DNA of 64,000 bases from Candidatus Helarchaeota archaeon. GTDB lineage: Archaea > Asgardarchaeota > Lokiarchaeia > Helarchaeales > RDOG01. A model generated the notes under the pieces. That model was not told the origin of the DNA and did no database searches. It saw only the letters and a list, made by a program, of their open reading frames with translations. Position 1 is the stretch's first letter. Every line of letters begins with the position of its first letter. Location of the stretch: positions 62,001 through 126,000 of the forward strand of contig JAHPZH010000002.1 in NCBI GenBank assembly GCA_019058315.1, read 5' to 3'. Positions 36,981 to 48,599 of this stretch are shown here, piece after piece. A program made the translations under genes and the position numbers.

Positions 36981-37487
36981 CTATTTGGAAAACCTTTTCT
37001 TTAACTCTTGTTTAAGATCCTTAATACTCGCTACAATTGTTCCCTTTGTTAAATAAATAAACTGTTCCACTTGAATATTAATGATTCCGCCAATATTTTC
37101 TGGACTTAATCTAAAATCACCTCGATATCCTAGTATAGGTCTTCGATTATTATGTTTACCACAAAAATAACCAATTTCTGCAGCAGTACCACTATCTACA
37201 TCTGAACCATCTAGAACAGCTATTAAACCATCGGCTTCATTAAGAAAATTTACATTATTCATACCTATTTCAAAATTAATTGACTGCCATGTCTTTTTGG
37301 CTACACTTACTTTTAAGCTATTTTCTTTATTTTTAAGTTCTTCTATTTTGTCTTTAGGGGAATGTTCCCAGGGATCCATTATTTCACATCCTATATCCCT
37401 CAATTCAGGTAGAAATTCTTGATAATAGAAGAATCTTCCCGCTTCTGAAAAGCCCAAAGGACTTGCTATATAGATTTTTGGAGGCAT
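36981..37487 (-). CDS. Nucleoside 2-deoxyribosyltransferase-like protein
   Basis: A 168-residue protein starting at MPPKIYIASPLGFSEAG. It has a Rossmann-like fold with ADGLIAVLDGSDVDSGTAAEIGY, where the Glu in TAAEIG matches the catalytic Glu of N-deoxyribosyltransferases. An ATG further upstream (37628) would add 47 residues but overlap the next gene; the internal ATG is the natural start. Enzymes of this family move deoxyribose between bases and serve nucleotide salvage. Stop is 7 bases after that of the SAP-like gene, convergent. Confidence 0.75.
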   Translation of the reverse strand: MPPKIYIASPLGFSEAGRFFYYQEFLPELRDIGCEIMDPWEHSPKDKIEELKNKENSLKVSVAKKTWQSINFEIGMNNVNFLNEADGLIAVLDGSDVDSGTAAEIGYFCGKHNNRRPILGYRGDFRLSPENIGGIINIQVEQFIYLTKGTIVASIKDLKQELKKRFSK

Positions 37488-37564
37488 AGTTTTGATTAGA
37501 ACGTAGAAACTTAAATATATTTCTGGATTAATGTTAGCTAGAAAAGGAAATAGAGATAATAGAA

Positions 37565-38527
37565 ATGGTAGATTATTTCGATGTTTTAAAAGCGTACAAA
37601 AGAATTCGAGATGTGGTAAATGAAACACCTGTTATGACCTCAAGAACGTTGGATAAATTGACTAATGCGGAAGTATATTTGAAATGTGAGAACTTTCAAA
37701 GGATCGGGGCTTTCAAAATGCGTGGGGCGTACAATACAATTTCAAAATTAAATGATGAGCAAAAAGCAAATGGAGTTATTGCTCATTCTAGTGGAAATCA
37801 TGCTCAAGCTGTTGCTTTATCTGCAAAATTACTAGGAATTAAAGCGACAATTGTAATGCCTATCACTTCTCCCAAGGTGAAAGTTGAGGCCACCAGAGAT
37901 ACGTATGGTGCGGAAGTTGTTATGTGCGAAAATACTATTGACGCTAGACATAAAAAAACGGAAGAATTGATAAAAAAATATGGATATACATTAATTCATC
38001 CATACGATAACGATGATATAATTGCAGGGGCGGGAACAGCAGCATATGAGCTTTTGAATAAAGTTGGAAATTTAGATATGGTATTTGCACCTGTTGGTGG
38101 TGGAGGGTTACTAAGTGGAACATTATTAGCTGTTAAAGGAGATAACCCTGAAATTGAAGTATATGCCGTTGAACCTAAAAATGTTGATGATGCATATAGA
38201 TCTCTCATATCTGGAAAAATCGAAAAAAATATCACAATAAATTCTATTGCAGATGGATTATTAACAAATCTAAGTGAAAGAACGTTTAAAATCATACAAG
38301 AGAACGTTGATAAGATAATTACTGTATCTGAAGAAGAAATTGTAAATGCAATGCAGTTTCTATGGGAACGGATGAAACTTGTTGTAGAACCATCTGGAGC
38401 ATGTTCCCTTGCGGGAGTTCTGTCAAAACAAATTCCTGTTGAAAATAAGAAAATTGGGGTTATAATTAGTGGAGGAAATATTGATCTAAAAGATTTTTTT
38501 AATCTTATTCGAAAAAAAATTAAATAA
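37565..38527 (+). CDS. Threonine dehydratase / serine racemase-like PLP enzyme
   Basis: A 320-residue fold-type II PLP enzyme. The Schiff-base Lys is in GAFKMRGA, the SSGNHAQ loop contacts substrate, and PVGGGGLLSG binds the cofactor phosphate. It ends without the ACT regulatory domain of biosynthetic IlvA, so it fits catabolic threonine/serine ammonia-lyases or serine racemase. The gene is divergent from the deoxyribosyltransferase-like gene with a 77-base spacer. Confidence 0.9.
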   Translation: MVDYFDVLKAYKRIRDVVNETPVMTSRTLDKLTNAEVYLKCENFQRIGAFKMRGAYNTISKLNDEQKANGVIAHSSGNHAQAVALSAKLLGIKATIVMPITSPKVKVEATRDTYGAEVVMCENTIDARHKKTEELIKKYGYTLIHPYDNDDIIAGAGTAAYELLNKVGNLDMVFAPVGGGGLLSGTLLAVKGDNPEIEVYAVEPKNVDDAYRSLISGKIEKNITINSIADGLLTNLSERTFKIIQENVDKIITVSEEEIVNAMQFLWERMKLVVEPSGACSLAGVLSKQIPVENKKIGVIISGGNIDLKDFFNLIRKKIK

Positions 38528-38537
38528 TAATATCGAT

Positions 38538-38711
38538 TTAAGTTTTTGGTCTTTTTATTTTAATTGAACAATCATCAGTAGCACACCCAGTACCAAATTT
38601 AGTCCCAAATTTTTCTTTCTGACATTTAGGACATATATATTTTCCGTGATATTCCCCATCTCCTTCAAAAATAAAGGATGTTTTAGTGCTACAAAAAATA
38701 CATTTTTCCAT
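38538..38711 (-). CDS. Small zinc-ribbon protein, 57 residues
   Basis: A 57-residue frame starting ATG at 38711. It has CIFC near the N-terminus, then YICPKCQKEKFG and CATDDC, three Cys pairs suited to one or two zinc knuckles. The overlapping 66-residue frame in another phase has no such pattern and is a shadow. The gene ends 10 bases after the dehydratase stop on the opposite strand. Function unknown. Confidence 0.65.
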   Translation of the reverse strand: MEKCIFCSTKTSFIFEGDGEYHGKYICPKCQKEKFGTKFGTGCATDDCSIKIKRPKT

Positions 38712-38769
38712 ATTTTATTAAAAAGTAAATAAATTATATAACTCATATTATTCAAAAAGGTGAATTTTT

Positions 38770-39273
38770 ATGAGTGATAAAATTAATATTAAGCTTGAAA
38801 AGAGTAATACTATGCGTGCTGCATTCTTTTATGAATTTTCTAAAGCTCCTGAAGAAGATTCTTGGAAGAAGGCATATGTTTGGGCAGAAAAAAAGGGACT
38901 ACTTAAGAAATATAAAGAAACAAGGATTTTTGGAAAGAATATTTACCCAACAGAAAATCCAGAACCCCATGGTTATGGTTTTTATGTAACCATTACTCCG
39001 GATATTAAGTTTGAGAGTAATATAATAGTTCGTTTGATACCAGGAGGGCTTTATGCAGTAGTTAGATGTGAGGGATTTGAGCAAATGGGATTAGCTTGGC
39101 CTATGTTGTGGGATTGGGTTAAAAATAGTGAATATGAATATATAGGCGAAACCAAGGAAGAATATGGCTATGAATTAGGTCTTGAAGAACACATTAATTG
39201 GTATGCTACACTAGTAGAAAAAAGTGAAAATAATTATATTTTTAATCTTATGATTCAATTGTGGGAAAAATAA
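38770..39273 (+). CDS. GyrI-like / effector-binding-domain protein
   Basis: A 167-residue protein with the layout of the AraC effector-binding/GyrI-like domain: an N-terminal strand, a WKKAYVWAEKKGLL helix, HGYGFYVTI, a PGGLYAVVRCEGF strand and a terminal WLQLWEK-like helix (here MIQLWEK). Such domains bind small molecules or inhibit DNA gyrase. There is no attached DNA-binding domain. GGTGA lies before the ATG. Confidence 0.7.
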   Translation: MSDKINIKLEKSNTMRAAFFYEFSKAPEEDSWKKAYVWAEKKGLLKKYKETRIFGKNIYPTENPEPHGYGFYVTITPDIKFESNIIVRLIPGGLYAVVRCEGFEQMGLAWPMLWDWVKNSEYEYIGETKEEYGYELGLEEHINWYATLVEKSENNYIFNLMIQLWEK

Positions 39274-39332
39274 AAAATATGAAGCATCATTTATGAAAAA
39301 TTAAAAGACTTACTGAATTTATTGGTGTTAGG

Positions 39333-40415
39333 ATGTATTTTGGTCCAATCCCTCTATTGATGATATTTCTTGGATACATTTCCGTAGTTCCAGTATTTAT
39401 TGGGAGTTTAATAAGTTTTTACCAATTTTTTAAGACAAATGAACGCTTTATTATCTTTCAAGGGGTGGGCTATTTATTTTGGGCGTTGTTTTTATTATTC
39501 ACGGCATATTCCTTTCAAATTAAATTAAGTTCTTCATTACAAACAGCATTCAGCTTATTAGTTGTAGCAGAATATTGTGCGATTCTATTTGTAGACTCGA
39601 TTTCACGTGAATCCTTTGATATAAGAAAATTTGTTGTTCTCACTTTTGTCTCAGGTGTTTTTTTAGTATCAATTTTTTCATCTAATTCGATGATATTTGT
39701 TACTTCGGGATATGGTGAGGATTTTCTTGATGTTAGCGAACTGGCATTTTTAAGCTTCTTTTTTCTGTTAATGATAGGAACATGTATTTTATTCTATTTT
39801 TCTGTGATGCTGGTTAGAAAGGCTCCTAAAAATCTAAGATTTCATATTTTTATTGCATTTATTGGAAATTTAATAGGTGTAGTTTTAGCCTCGATCAGTT
39901 TAGGGCTTGGTTTTGATAAAATATTTCCTGGTATATCATTTCTTCTTGTTGGTTTTGGGCAATTAATAGTAGCAATTGTATTTGCTGCTCAACCAAAACT
40001 ATCTTATGTTCTACCTTTCAAAGCTTCAAGCCTAACTATTGTTGAAACTACTGGTGGTATTCCAATTTTTTCTTATAAATGGGTTAAAAAAGAGGAAATG
40101 GATGAAGGACTATTTTCTGGAATAATTCATGCGATAACTCAAATTTTAAATGAATCCGTTAAAGCAGGAAATATTAATGAAATTTCTTTGGATGAGGCTA
40201 TTCTAATTGTAAGGAGAAGTAGAAAATATCCAATAGCTTGTATACTAGTTTCAACAAAATCTTCAAAATCTCTCCGTCAAGCACTGAACTCGTTCGCCGA
40301 ACGGTTCTTCAAGGATTTTGCACCTAATTTTGCAAACCCAAATGAAATGGAGCAATTTTCTCCTGCTACTAAATTGGTCGCAGAATATTTTCCATTCGTT
40401 CCTGAATATGATTAG
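39333..40415 (+). CDS. 7TM protein with cytoplasmic longin/roadblock-like tail
   Basis: A 360-residue protein. Residues about 5-225 contain seven predicted transmembrane helices. The C-terminal ~110 residues are soluble and begin VETTGGIPIFSYKW, then DEGLFSGIIHAITQILNE, an ILIVRRS strand and SKSLRQALNSFAERFF helix (taken in pieces), matching the beta-alpha pattern of longin/roadblock-type domains found in Asgard proteins. Such domains interact with small GTPases in eukaryotes. A membrane receptor or sensor that recruits a GTPase is a plausible reading; it is inference. Confidence 0.65.
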   Translation: MYFGPIPLLMIFLGYISVVPVFIGSLISFYQFFKTNERFIIFQGVGYLFWALFLLFTAYSFQIKLSSSLQTAFSLLVVAEYCAILFVDSISRESFDIRKFVVLTFVSGVFLVSIFSSNSMIFVTSGYGEDFLDVSELAFLSFFFLLMIGTCILFYFSVMLVRKAPKNLRFHIFIAFIGNLIGVVLASISLGLGFDKIFPGISFLLVGFGQLIVAIVFAAQPKLSYVLPFKASSLTIVETTGGIPIFSYKWVKKEEMDEGLFSGIIHAITQILNESVKAGNINEISLDEAILIVRRSRKYPIACILVSTKSSKSLRQALNSFAERFFKDFAPNFANPNEMEQFSPATKLVAEYFPFVPEYD

Positions 40416-40476
40416 AAAATATAAGTATAATTTAATATTTAATTGTTTTAATTGGAATGTACTAATCTAATAGGAG

Positions 40477-40803
40477 TTGAAAAAATTAGCTGATATAATC
40501 TTTAAAGGGATATTAAATGGAATTGTAGTTTCATCTGTTACACAATTAATAGGACATCCTGGTGTGAATTTAATTTTTAGAATGAGATTAAATGATGTAA
40601 TTGAAGGTATACCCGAAGAAATTGCAGTAAGTTTCTCTTCATCTAGACACTATTATGAACTTTTAAGTTTAGGTATAGAAAAAAACGATATAGTACAAGT
40701 TAGTGGAAAAATAAGAAAATCTCATAGTTCATTTTGGAATATAGATTCCGTGATTATGATAGCTGAGCACGTATTAAACGAAACAAAAAAAATTGGATAT
40801 TAA
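40477..40803 (+). CDS. Small protein, possible OB-fold
   Basis: A 108-residue beta-rich protein with TTG start. The second half (EKNDIVQVSGKIRKSHSS followed by a WN-containing strand) resembles an OB-fold strand pair. It lies 61 bases downstream of the 7TM gene. No named family is recognised; the fold call is tentative. Confidence 0.45.
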   Translation: MKKLADIIFKGILNGIVVSSVTQLIGHPGVNLIFRMRLNDVIEGIPEEIAVSFSSSRHYYELLSLGIEKNDIVQVSGKIRKSHSSFWNIDSVIMIAEHVLNETKKIGY

Positions 40804-40836
40804 AACTTGGGATTCTTCAAATTTCATCTTTATTTC

Positions 40837-41379
40837 CTAGTGTATAGCTAGTATAGCTAAAATTAAATAAATTAAAGTAGGATCCAAAATAGGAGAACTC
40901 ACTAATAATACTAAAAATACTTGAATAACAAAAGAGATTATACAACAAAAAATTAGTCTATAATTTATCCTGAAAATTCTAATTTTAGCGTTTATGTTTA
41001 TTTCGAATTTTTTTAATATTGATAAGCCAATTTCATTAAAATCTCTTATCTTGTTTGCAATACTATCTTTATCTGTTAATATAAATTTCTCAACATTATA
41101 TGATTCGTATTGTTTTAAACCAATTGAATACAAACCAATAATTATAGGGATAAGAAAACAAAATAGATTAATTATAATCGAAAAAAATAAAATTTCACTG
41201 ATCTCATATCGATTTAAAAAAAAACTAACGATAAATGTGGCAGCAGTTAAAAAAATTCCCGCAAAATTAATTATACTTACGTTCTTATTCTCTATGTTTT
41301 GGTCTCGAGTTCGTTCATAATCGTTAACAATCTTAATTAACTCGGAATAAAATTGATCTTTTTGAATTTCTTCTGCCAT
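40837..41379 (-). CDS. Membrane protein, function unknown
   Basis: A 180-residue protein. A helical charged N-terminus (about 1-32, FYSELIKIVNDYERTRDQN) precedes two transmembrane helices (about 35-55 and 62-84), a cytoplasmic helical linker, then two more (about 137-158 and 163-178). The layout recalls small SLATT-like membrane effectors, but the similarity is only structural. It converges on the OB-like gene. Confidence 0.6.
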   Translation of the reverse strand: MAEEIQKDQFYSELIKIVNDYERTRDQNIENKNVSIINFAGIFLTAATFIVSFFLNRYEISEILFFSIIINLFCFLIPIIIGLYSIGLKQYESYNVEKFILTDKDSIANKIRDFNEIGLSILKKFEININAKIRIFRINYRLIFCCIISFVIQVFLVLLVSSPILDPTLIYLILAILAIH

Positions 41380-41551
41380 ATTTTAATTCCTAACTTTTTC
41401 ATTTTTAAATTATAGGATTTACATATTCTTTAGAAAAATTCGAAAAATGGAATAGATATTAATCTAGTAGATGTGAGAGTTGGATTACAAATTTTTTTTT
41501 GAAAATTAGATTGTTTAAAAAAAAGAAAATAAAAAATATAAATTATTTTTG

Positions 41552-41614
41552 GACTCAGATTCCGCCCATATCATCAAATGCTAATCAGCAGTAAGATTTT
41601 ATCATCATTGTCAC
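41552..41614 (-). ncRNA. C/D box guide sRNA
   Basis: On the minus strand the order is box C (ATGATGA, 41608-41602), 13 nt guide, box D' (CTGA, 41588-41585), 8 nt spacer, box C' (TGATGA, 41576-41571), 12 nt guide, box D (CTGA, 41558-41555). Flanking GAC and GTC pair to form the terminal stem. The spacing and motif order are those of archaeal double-guide C/D sRNAs that direct 2'-O-methylation through L7Ae, Nop5 and fibrillarin. The two guides read TATGGGCGGAAT and TAAAATCTTACTG; I found no clear target by eye. The rest of the 41380-41810 gap holds a hairpin (10-bp inverted repeat, 41595-41604 and 41624-41633) and no gene. Confidence 0.75.
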
Positions 41615-41810
41615 AGAATTTCGTGATAAAATCCGGCGACAATGCCTGGTAATTTCAAAAGATAAATCGATACTGCTATTAACATTTTAATCACGTAAAT
41701 AAATTATTTTTAAAATATCTATAGTAATTCATAAGCTCATAATTTTAATACTTTTGCTTTCCCAATTAAATTCCTCAGAAAAGAGATATAAAAAAAAATA
41801 AGAATAGATT

Positions 41811-42017
41811 TTATTTCGGAGGTTTAGCATCTGGACGTGCTTCTGTTGCAGGTTTTCCTTCAATTCCCCAGTGTGCTTTTGGTATTTCGTTAATAATAAC
41901 TTCTACAGCATATTTAGGAATGCCAAGATTTACAAAGACATCAGTTATTCCCGCAATCACTTTTTTTATATTTTCTTCTGAAAAACCTTTCCATACATAA
42001 ATTTGAGCTAAAGGCAT
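41811..42017 (-). CDS. 4-oxalocrotonate tautomerase-family protein
   Basis: A 68-residue tautomerase. The ATG at 42017 is chosen because it places the catalytic proline at position 2 (MPLAQIYVWKG), exposed after Met removal, and GGTGGA lies just upstream; a GTG nine bases earlier would bury the proline. The GITDVFVNLGIP and PKAHWGIEGKPA segments fit the family. Such enzymes tautomerise or dehalogenate small acids and work as hexamers. Confidence 0.75.
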   Translation of the reverse strand: MPLAQIYVWKGFSEENIKKVIAGITDVFVNLGIPKYAVEVIINEIPKAHWGIEGKPATEARPDAKPPK

Positions 42018-42091
42018 TGATTCCACCTTTTTAGATTAGATCATTAATTAAATTATGGGTTTTTAAATAAAAATTTGATATGACTCAATTA

Positions 42092-42117
42092 TCTCCTCAT
42101 TTGCTTTCTAGGTTAGT
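42092..42117. repeat. Second copy of the 23S rRNA 3'-end/trailer sequence
   Basis: These 26 bases match 43465-43490, at the 23S 3' end, with 24 of 26 identical (mismatches at positions 15 and 25) and in the same orientation. The only gene between the two copies is the membrane protein at 42139-43275. The copy could mark the far end of an insertion at the rRNA 3' end or a duplicated processing element. Confidence 0.6.
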
Positions 42118-42138
42118 ATAAATCGAAGCGAGTTAAAC

Positions 42139-43275
42139 TTAACGAATAATATTTCTGCAATATTCACAATTGACAGATTCTCCCTTTTTTAACTTTTCAA
42201 CTTGATGCAAAGTAACTGGGGCATGACAATAAGGGCAATTCCACATCTTTCGTTTTCTTAAAACTCTTTTACCTTTTGGCTTTGGTTTTGGTTTTATATC
42301 TGGAGTTTTAAGAGAAATTATTAGAATCGCAATTATTAAAATACCAACAAGTACAGAAGCAATAATTAATGATACTATTGTTAGTGATAAACCCCTAGGA
42401 CTAATTAGTGAAGGGTTTAATGCTATAATACTAATTAATATATCTATACGAAATGGGGATACCTGATTATTTGCTAGCCAAATCCAACAATTTTCAGAAA
42501 ACTGGCGATTATGACCAGAATATACTTGCGAATCACCAATCATTCCTTCCCCAAAAACATTCCATAATAATCTTCCTTTTCCTTTTTGTAAATAGACTAC
42601 TTCACCATTTCCACTATTTGAAATTACAACTGTAAGTTCATTAGTTGAACTTGAAAGATCTATTGTAGATAATGATGGATAAACCCAACTGGTATGGGTG
42701 ACATCAACCATGAGTGGGGAATCCCAATCAATACCTGACCAACCACTTGGTGGAGGGCCATAGAATACATTAAATTTATTTGATACGGAAACTTGAGAAG
42801 CATCTTTATTATCTCCTAATATATATATGGATCTACCACTTCTAACCCAATTATCAAGTGCTGTTAATTCACTAGCACTCCAACTAGAGCCCCCGTCTCC
42901 AATAACAACTATAGTATAAGTACTCAATGATTCTGTGGTAATTGTTGCCGTAATGTCCTCTACTGTTGCACCAAAAAATTTTGCTTGGTTAAGTATATAG
43001 CTATATTGCAAATACAAATTTGATTCACCATGAGTCATTATACAACCTATTTTTTCTCCGTCCATTTGAGATTGATGAATATAAAAATCATTAAGGTTAG
43101 CTAAATTGGCATTTAATACAGCAAAATGATTCGTATTTATTAATTGCATGCAACTACATGTTATTAAACTGAGAACTAATACTATACTAATCTTAATTTT
43201 TAATTTCAGACCACATTTCGTTTTGATTAGCCTCCTTTTATTTAAATAGCCTCCTACTATTAAATATCCAATCAA
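42139..43275 (-). CDS. Extracytoplasmic protein with membrane anchor and zinc-ribbon tail
   Basis: A 378-residue protein. A signal or anchor helix lies at about residues 26-45 (ISIVLVLSLITCSC), so the true start may be later than the first ATG. Residues about 70-290 are outside and have a flavodoxin/amidotransferase-like beta-alpha pattern (IVVIGDGGSSWSASELTAL, GRSIYILGDN). A second transmembrane helix (about 305-328) leads to a basic linker and a cytoplasmic zinc ribbon (CPYC and CEYC). It lies downstream of the 23S gene on the same strand, between two copies of the rRNA trailer repeat. Function unknown. Confidence 0.6.
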   Translation of the reverse strand: MIGYLIVGGYLNKRRLIKTKCGLKLKIKISIVLVLSLITCSCMQLINTNHFAVLNANLANLNDFYIHQSQMDGEKIGCIMTHGESNLYLQYSYILNQAKFFGATVEDITATITTESLSTYTIVVIGDGGSSWSASELTALDNWVRSGRSIYILGDNKDASQVSVSNKFNVFYGPPPSGWSGIDWDSPLMVDVTHTSWVYPSLSTIDLSSSTNELTVVISNSGNGEVVYLQKGKGRLLWNVFGEGMIGDSQVYSGHNRQFSENCWIWLANNQVSPFRIDILISIIALNPSLISPRGLSLTIVSLIIASVLVGILIIAILIISLKTPDIKPKPKPKGKRVLRKRKMWNCPYCHAPVTLHQVEKLKKGESVNCEYCRNIIR

Positions 43276-43464
43276 TTATTGTTATAAAATTTGATAGATC
43301 AAATTTCATTTAAGATTATATACTATTAGAATTTCTGAATTAAATATTTAAGTATCTGAAAAAAAAATTAGAAAAATTTCGGTTAAATCATCTGAAAAAT
43401 CAATTTTAACTATTGGATTGCTAAAAAAATAAAAATCAAATTATATCATACAACGTCTCACTCT

Positions 43465-43483
43465 TCTCCTCATTTGCTGTCTA

Positions 43484-43490
<7 letters not shown>
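43465..43490. repeat. 23S rRNA 3' end and trailer, first copy of 26-bp repeat
   Basis: This segment spans the last bases of the 23S rRNA and its trailer on the minus strand. Ten bases of it (CAGCAAATGA as RNA) are perfectly complementary to the 5' leader at 46734-46743, as expected for the helix processed during 23S maturation in archaea. The same 26 bases recur at 42092-42117. Confidence 0.65.
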
Positions 43491-46670
<3,180 letters not shown>

Positions 46671-46945
46671 TATATCGATTACACTCGACAAGTATTTTCC
46701 CTGCCAATTTCTGGCTCGAAATTGTATTTCGCCCAGCAAATGAAAGTAAGATGTTCTATGATATAATCCGCACTGGCTGGCGTTCTTCCCATCATCGTAC
46801 ATCCATCCCGGCCGCGTCGGCTCAAAATGTACTAGGTATGTGGGCATTACCACAGCACAGCCACACAAATTGCAATCCAATGCATTTAAACCGAGATAAA
46901 GTCAACTATATCTCGTATTAATAGATACTTATCGCATGAGACAAC
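46671..46945 (-). other. 5' leader of 23S rRNA with processing-stem half
   Basis: This GC-elevated leader precedes the mature 23S. Bases 46734-46743 pair perfectly with the trailer (TCATTTGCTG against CAGCAAATGA in RNA), with G-U extension, forming the stem where a bulge-helix-bulge site is expected. A further hairpin (GAGATA with TATCTC) lies near the 5' end, around 46890-46915. No gene is present. Confidence 0.5.
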
Positions 46946-46966
46946 GGTTTCTTAAACTCAGAGGCG

Positions 46967-46973
46967 ATATAAA
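46967..46973 (-). promoter_or_regulatory. Probable TATA box for the 23S transcript
   Basis: The minus strand reads TTTATAT here, an archaeal TATA-like element, about 25 bases before the likely start of the GC-rich leader near 46942. No upstream BRE is obvious in the AT-rich context. The call is positional and tentative. Confidence 0.35.
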
Positions 46974-47530
46974 TTAAATTAATAATTTCCTTAGTCAACC
47001 AAAAATGGTATCATTCAAATTTTACCACTATTTTTCATATTTTCTTTTTATTTAAAATTTGCCTATTTTATAAACAAACCAAATTTGCATTAATAATAAA
47101 ATTCTATTCAATGATAAATAAAAGAATTAACAAGTTCATTAAAATTTCAATTTGATAAAAATAAAAAATCTTGAACCATATTATTTTACATAGAATTGAT
47201 AAAATTTAACTTAAAAAAAATAAAAATAGATATTTTTAAAGATTTGAATTTGAATAATTAGGATATTTTAGAAATTGATTTTATTAAATTATTATTAAAA
47301 AGTAACCATTAGGTCTTTAAATTTACAATTTTAAAATTATTTTAGATTTTTAACCTTAAAAATACAAAGATAAAACTTAGGATTTATGGAAAATCTAGAT
47401 TATTAAGTATTATAGTAGAAACTTTTTATCAAATATTAAAGTCAAAAGCATTTAACCGAAAAGATTATTAAAAGTTGATAATATAAATATTTTTAAGTTA
47501 ATAATGTATGTCGAGGTTAGAAATGTCGAA

Positions 47531-47634
47531 GGGTTAAGAAGACATAGACCTAAAATGAGCCCTTCTCTTGGAAGTCTACTTTTTAACCCCCTCCTCCCTA
47601 CATTCCCCTTTTACTTTTCAAGAGGAAGGGCTCA
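47531..47634. ncRNA. Candidate structured RNA in the 23S-nth spacer
   Basis: Within a long AT-rich gap (46974-47800) this is a GC-richer island with two strong inverted repeats: GGGTTAA 47531-47537 with TTAACCC 47583-47589, and TGAGCCCTTCTCTTG 47556-47570 with CAAGAGGAAGGGCTCA 47619-47634 (one bulged G). Their arms interleave, so they could form a pseudoknot or two exclusive folds. Strand is undetermined. It matches no RNA family I can name (not SRP RNA or 5S). The rest of the gap, 46974-47530, is very AT-rich and shows nothing. Confidence 0.45.
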
Positions 47635-47800
47635 CCCAAAACTAATAAATAACTTTCAATTATACATCCTAATCATATTTACATGATTCTATTCGCGACT
47701 AGATCCATTTTAGGAATAAATCATGAATTTTTTAAACCCAATTATCGAATATTGAAAGATAAATCGGAAGTGGACGAATATAAATAATGAAAAACAGAGA

Positions 47801-48562
47801 ATGGACGAAATAATAAAACTTCTTAAAGAAAAATATACAGTAGATATCCATTTTAAGGATAATCCATTTGAAATGTTTATTCGTACTATCTTATCTCAAA
47901 ATACTAATGATAAAAATAGAGATAGAGCTTTTCAACGCATGAAAGAAGAATTTGAAGATTTAACACCTGAAAAATTAGCTAATTCGGACTTAAAAAAAAT
48001 TGAGGATGCAATAAAAGTAGCAGGATTGTATAGAGTAAAATCTGTTAGAATTCACGAGATCTCAAAATATATTATGGACAAATTTGATGGAGATATCGAT
48101 AAATTATTAACTCTTCCATTTAAAGAAGCTAGAAAAAAATTAATTGAATTAAAAGGTATTGGATATAAGACAGCAGACATAATGTTATTGTTTTATTGTA
48201 ATCATCCAACTATTCCTATTGATACACACATTACCCGAGTTTCAAAAAGGCTAGGTTTTGCGGAACAAGATGCAAAATACGAAAAAATTAGAGAAAGTTT
48301 AGAAAAACTTATTGAAACGGATATTACAGTTTATAAAGAATCCCATCTTCTACTTATTGAACTTGGTAGGGATACATGTAATGCAATAAATCCAAAATGT
48401 AAAAATTGTATCGTAGAAAGTCTATGCCCAAAAATAATAAAAAAACGAGAAAAGAAAAAGAAAAAAGTAAAGGTTAAGAGTAAAACTAAAAGAAAATCTA
48501 AAATTAAAGTAAAGAAAAAAACAAAAACTTCAACAAAGAAAACCAAAAAAACAAAAAAATAA
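47801..48562 (+). CDS. nth: Endonuclease III-type DNA glycosylase with Lys-rich tail
   Basis: A 253-residue HhH-GPD DNA glycosylase/AP lyase that removes oxidised pyrimidines. The helix-hairpin-helix is LKGIGYKTAD, with the catalytic Lys; the catalytic Asp is in PIDTHITRVSKRLG. The C-terminal 4Fe-4S loop has the C-x6-C-x2-C-x5-C pattern (CNAINPKC, KNC, IVESLC). After about residue 208 an unusual tail of some 45 residues is almost all Lys, Thr, Arg and Ser, probably a non-specific DNA-binding arm. It is monocistronic. Confidence 0.9.
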   Translation: MDEIIKLLKEKYTVDIHFKDNPFEMFIRTILSQNTNDKNRDRAFQRMKEEFEDLTPEKLANSDLKKIEDAIKVAGLYRVKSVRIHEISKYIMDKFDGDIDKLLTLPFKEARKKLIELKGIGYKTADIMLLFYCNHPTIPIDTHITRVSKRLGFAEQDAKYEKIRESLEKLIETDITVYKESHLLLIELGRDTCNAINPKCKNCIVESLCPKIIKKREKKKKKVKVKSKTKRKSKIKVKKKTKTSTKKTKKTKK

Positions 48563-48599
48563 TATAATAGGTTGAAAGGATAATTAAAATTTTCTATAT

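Noticed and set aside
37488..37628. N-terminal 47-residue extension of the deoxyribosyltransferase-like protein
   Set aside because: It overlaps the start of the dehydratase gene; the Met at MPPKIYIAS fits the family start.
38555..38755. A 66-residue minus-strand frame
   Set aside because: It is the wrong phase; the zinc-ribbon frame 38538-38711 explains the DNA better.
43276..43464. Possible 5S rRNA or tRNA downstream of 23S
   Set aside because: The spacer is AT-rich with no 5S or tRNA signature; only T-runs that may terminate transcription.
47504..47686. A 60-residue frame
   Set aside because: It lies over the candidate structured RNA and looks like random translation of T/C-rich sequence.
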